Assembly: GCF_017643905.1 (NCBI RefSeq)
Contig: NZ_JAEPMO010000031.1
Location: 1-33,710, forward strand
DNA: 33,710 bases
Origin: Marivita sp.
GTDB lineage: Bacteria > Pseudomonadota > Alphaproteobacteria > Rhodobacterales > Rhodobacteraceae
Reading direction: 5' to 3'
The notes under the pieces are model-generated. The model ran no database searches. It saw only the letters and a program-made list of their open reading frames with translations, and was not told the origin of the DNA. Of the stretch, positions 30,926 to 33,710 are shown piece after piece (the stretch's first letter is position 1; every line of letters begins with the position of its first letter). The translations under genes and the position numbers were made by a program.

Positions 30926-32548
30926 ATGGCCCAATTCATCAATAACAAGGAAGCTACGGTCATCGAGGCCATTGACGGCCTGCTCCAGTCATCGGGCGGC
31001 GATCTCGCCCGGCTGGACGGCTATCCGCATATTCGGGTTGTCCTGCGTGCGGATTGGGACAAGTCCAAAGTCGCGTTGGTCTCGGGTGGCGGATCCGGTC
31101 ACGAACCGGCCCATGCCGGTTTCGTAGGCGAGGGCATGTTGACAGCCGCGGTCTGCGGCGATGTCTTCGCATCGCCTTCTGTCGATGCAGTGCTGGCGGG
31201 CATCCTCTCCGTCACCGGCCCGGCAGGTTGCTTGCTGATCGTCAAGAACTATACTGGCGACCGGCTGAATTTCGGGCTGGCTGCGGAACGCGCGCGCGCT
31301 TTTGGCCTGAAGGTCAACATGGTGATCGTCGATGATGACATCGCGCTTCCCGACCTGCCACAGCCGCGTGGCGTTGCGGGAACGCTGTTCGTTCACAAGA
31401 TCGCCGGCGCCATGGCCGAAAGCGGCGCGTCGCTCGACGATATCACGAACGTGGCCGAACGCGTGATCAAGGGCACGAAATCAATCGGTATGTCGCTGGA
31501 CACCTGCACGGTGCCCGGCTCACCGAAAGAACAGCGCATCGGTGCAGGCAAAGCAGAGCTTGGGCTTGGCATTCATGGCGAAGCAGGCGTGCTTCAGGTC
31601 GACTATCACAATGCCGAACAGGCGATGGCGGCTGTGACGGCCAAATTGGCCGCGGTGATGGATCCTGTTCCCCATGTCGTCCTGTTGAACAATCTTGGCG
31701 GGGCCTCTGAATTGGAAATGTCCATCCTCGCCAATGACTTGGTGAAATCCTCCATCGGAAAGAACCTCAAGCTGATTGTCGGTCCGGCAGCGATGATGAC
31801 GTCGCTGGACATGCGCGGCTTCTCCGTATCGGTCTTTCCGCTCAAAGCCGAAGATCATGCCTGGCTCAGCGCACCCTGCGCTCCCTCGGCTTGGCCGGGT
31901 TGCAAAGCGATCAAACCCGTACGTACCGTTGAACTTCCCGACGGTTTGCGTCCGATCCAGCCGATCCCGTCCCAGCACAAGGCCACGGCCGACTTCCTGA
32001 CGCGCTGCTGCCAGATCCTGATAGCTGCCGAGGCAGACCTGAATGCGCTGGACGCGAAATCCGGGGATGGCGACACGGGCTCTACGCTGGCAGGCGCCGC
32101 GCGCGCCTTGATTGGCGCACTCGACCGGTTGCCCTTGGCCGATCATACCCAGCTTTTCCGGGCAATCGGTCAGGAACTGACACAGACGATGGGCGGGTCG
32201 TCCGGCGTTCTTCTGGCGATCTTCTTCACTGCGGCAGGTGATGCAGCGTCCAGCGGACTCAGCATGGTTGCGGCCCTGAAAGAGGGTCTGGACCGGATGC
32301 AACGGATCGGCGGCGCGCAACTGGGCGACCGCACGATGGTAGACGCACTGAAACCGGCGCTGGACGAACTGGATGCAAGCGACCTTGCCAAAGCCGCGAC
32401 GGCTGCAAGAAAAGGCGCGGACCATACCGCGACAATCACGCGGGCAAAAGCGGGGCGTGCGTCTTACATCAATGCCGATCAACTTCAAGGTCACGTAGAC
32501 CCCGGTGCAGAAGCCGTGGCCCGCCTCTTCGAGCAACTCGCATCATGA
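30926..32548 (+). CDS. Fused ATP-dependent dihydroxyacetone kinase (DhaK-DhaL)
   Basis: A cytoplasmic kinase of 540 residues that phosphorylates dihydroxyacetone (often also glyceraldehyde or other short ketoses) with ATP. The DhaK domain (about 1-330) has GGGSGHEPAHAGFVGEGMLT and CGDVFASPSVDAVLAGI. The His that binds the substrate carbonyl covalently is His217 in GLGIHGEAGV. The DhaL domain (about 345-540) has Mg-ATP residues DGDTGSTLAGAARAL and QTMGGSSGVLLAIFF. The fused form is the ATP-using Citrobacter type, not the PTS-linked one. GGGAGG precedes the start. Placement after the ABC genes implies phosphorylation of the imported compound or of its oxidation product. Confidence 0.94.
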   Translation: MAQFINNKEATVIEAIDGLLQSSGGDLARLDGYPHIRVVLRADWDKSKVALVSGGGSGHEPAHAGFVGEGMLTAAVCGDVFASPSVDAVLAGILSVTGPAGCLLIVKNYTGDRLNFGLAAERARAFGLKVNMVIVDDDIALPDLPQPRGVAGTLFVHKIAGAMAESGASLDDITNVAERVIKGTKSIGMSLDTCTVPGSPKEQRIGAGKAELGLGIHGEAGVLQVDYHNAEQAMAAVTAKLAAVMDPVPHVVLLNNLGGASELEMSILANDLVKSSIGKNLKLIVGPAAMMTSLDMRGFSVSVFPLKAEDHAWLSAPCAPSAWPGCKAIKPVRTVELPDGLRPIQPIPSQHKATADFLTRCCQILIAAEADLNALDAKSGDGDTGSTLAGAARALIGALDRLPLADHTQLFRAIGQELTQTMGGSSGVLLAIFFTAAGDAASSGLSMVAALKEGLDRMQRIGGAQLGDRTMVDALKPALDELDASDLAKAATAARKGADHTATITRAKAGRASYINADQLQGHVDPGAEAVARLFEQLAS

Positions 32549-32605
32549 CCGTTGATCAACCGCAATATGCTGCAGCTGGGACGAATGCGCTCAGCGGCAG
32601 TCAGA

Positions 32606-32780
32606 CAGAATTCCGATGTTTGCTCCGACGGGGTGGCTCATGTGCGACTTGGATCGCCCGGCGTCGATCAAGGGCTGGAATGCTTGGTCGGGAGTGTTTG
32701 ATGTGGCCGTTAGCGACGTGCAGGCGCAAGGTCATTCAAGGCGCTGTCGTTGTGGTGTTGCCGCCATCGTCCGGTAATGG
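32606..32780 (+). pseudogene. Possible enoyl-CoA hydratase (crotonase) N-terminal remnant
   Basis: Reading across frames gives SDGVAHVRLGSPGVDQGLE, then VFDVAVSDVQAQG, then VIQGAVVVVL. This order resembles the first 60 residues of crotonase-family proteins (DGVAHVRL..P, helix, VRAVVLSG), but needs at least two frameshifts. It starts shortly after the kinase stop and lies just before the thiolase remnant. The call rests on weak similarity and could be chance. Confidence 0.27.
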
Positions 32781-32843
32781 GCATGGGCCGCTCAGACCCT
32801 TTCGGTCACTCGGCTCTTGGGTCTGCCTGACGACGCCGGGCCC

Positions 32844-33023
32844 ATGAAAAACAACGGCGGCCTCTGTGCACTTTGTCATCCGCTGGGCGCGCCAGGTGTC
32901 CGGCTTGCCGGCACCGCCATGCGCAACCTTGCCCGACGATGAAACGGAAGTGGACTCTTCAAGATAAGCATCGGCGTGGAACAGGACACCGCGCTGGCGC
33001 TCGGACCGCCGAGGGCAGGTTAA
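32844..33023 (+). pseudogene. Thiolase C-terminal remnant
   Basis: The frame reads NNGGLCALCHPLGAPGVRLA, GTAMRNLARR, a TGA at 32940-32942, then GLFKISIGVEQDTALAL to TAA 33021-33023. This is the thiolase end pattern (NGGAIALGHPLGASG ... CIGVGQG), with the Gly before the catalytic His changed to Cys, the active-site Cys changed to Ser and two glycines changed to acidic residues. It is a decayed fragment of about 60 codons. The catalytic His codon survives. Confidence 0.7.
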
Positions 33024-33243
33024 TCCGAAATTATGCAATATTATGCCTAATTGATACTTGAGTCATGCTGGGTTGGCCGGGGGAAAGTACGGCGCGTATG
33101 GATTTAATTCGTGCTACTGCGGTAAAATAAGAGTGTAGCCTCAAACAGGCCTTGATTTGGGTTAAGCATTATTTTGCACATATTGGCAGCGCGTCCTGCC
33201 TGAATCCCTCGAGTTCTCAAAATCATTCGGGGAGGAGTGCGCG

Positions 33244-33710
33244 ATGAAATTGTTTTCCAAGGCTCTCGAACAGGGCGACAGATTGATGGCCCTGTAAGCG
33301 GGGCTAGTCCATGGAAGGATCGGGCGAAGGGCCTTTATCCAGATGGCCGTCGCGGCGGGGGCGACACTTGGCAGCGCGCTGGCCTGGGCCCAGACGTTGG
33401 GCGATGCGGCGATCACGCAACGCTACAATGCGCGCGCTTTGGCGGGAACCTATGATTACATCGTAATCGGCTCGGGCTCAGGTGGGGCAGTGGTCGCAGG
33501 GCGGCTGGCCGCCGAAAGCGATGCGCGCGTTCTTGTCCTCGAGGCGGGCGGCACCGACCAGCTTGACGCAGTTCTGAACCCGCTCATGTGGGGCACCAAC
33601 ATCCGCTCCGAGCGGGACTGGAATTACAGCGCCGAGCCCTCGGATGCGGTCAATGGCCGTTCGCTGATCCTACCGATGGGCAAGGTCGTGGGCGGCGGTT
33701 CCTCGATCAA
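33244..33710 (+). pseudogene. GMC oxidoreductase (choline-dehydrogenase-like), 5' part, stop in Tat leader
   Basis: From 33343 to the window end the frame encodes the FAD-binding start of a glucose-methanol-choline oxidoreductase: YDYIVIGSGSGGAVVAGRLA, VLVLEAGG and LPMGKVVGGGSSI. Upstream, in the same frame, lies a Tat leader (GRIGRRAFIQMAVAAGATLG, AWAQ cleavage region). A well-placed start sits at ATG 33244 behind GGGGAGGAG. TAA at 33295-33297 (codon 18) breaks that frame before the twin Arg. The only later ATG (33343) would drop the twin-Arg motif, leaving a cytoplasmic protein. The exported form is therefore lost unless the stop is read through. The 3' part is outside the window. Confidence 0.7.

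Noticed and set aside
33244-33297. 17-residue frame considered as a regulatory leader peptide
   Set aside because: The frame continues directly into a Tat signal and FAD domain, so a broken gene start explains it better.
1-33710. CRISPR arrays, tRNA/rRNA genes, insertion-sequence ends, attachment sites
   Set aside because: No regularly spaced repeats, cloverleaf, or transposase-flanking inverted repeats were found by reading both strands.

Overview
The window is about 60% GC, with alphaproteobacterial codon use, short intergenic gaps, many ATGA start/stop overlaps and gene families typical of the Roseobacter group (Rhodobacteraceae). It looks like chromosomal or large-replicon catabolic DNA: ABC importers, a BCCT carrier, acyl-CoA enzymes and five different transcription-regulator families. 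No rRNA, tRNA, CRISPR array, phage gene or intact transposase was seen.

Layout. 1-277 is the 3' end of a 3-hydroxyacyl-CoA dehydrogenase. 358-1669 holds a type II peroxiredoxin and a TetR regulator. 1991-6095 is an operon-like set for an unknown, probably nitrogen-heterocyclic, small molecule: a taurine/nitrate/THI5-type ABC importer (ATPase, permease, binding protein), an NTF2-like protein and a PuuE-like polysaccharide-deacetylase-fold hydrolase. 6357-9274 carries a P1B-type metal ATPase with a CPL motif and a class IV aminotransferase-fold protein that lacks the PLP lysine.

9505-14751 is a gene graveyard: a GNAT acetyltransferase with two stops, a Tat-leader intradiol dioxygenase with a frameshift, an alpha/beta hydrolase with a frameshift and a stop, and a fused enoyl-CoA hydratase/3-hydroxyacyl-CoA dehydrogenase with a stop and a large in-frame internal deletion. 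An intact GntR/UTRA regulator lies among them. An intact 3-oxoadipyl-CoA-type thiolase (14744-15949) follows. The mix suggests a decayed aromatic / acyl-CoA degradation island.

16167-24022 is the most interesting unit. A divergent LysR regulator faces a six-gene operon: aldehyde dehydrogenase, M19 dipeptidase-like protein without the usual N-terminal metal ligands, BCCT transporter with an altered substrate box, a 559-residue protein of unknown family, a DUF3726 protein and a RidA-family protein. I infer an uncharacterised uptake-and-catabolism route for a zwitterionic or quaternary-amine-like compound.

24112-32548 is a LacI-controlled polyol/triose locus. A divergent LacI gene faces two mirror-image 16-bp operators. 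They are followed by a binding protein, two permeases, a 62-residue membrane protein, two ATPases and a fused dihydroxyacetone kinase. The order resembles the rhizobial glycerol ABC system but has a kinase in place of a dehydrogenase.

32549-33710 is again damaged: faint enoyl-CoA hydratase and clear thiolase remnants, then the start of a GMC oxidoreductase whose Tat leader is broken by a stop at codon 18.
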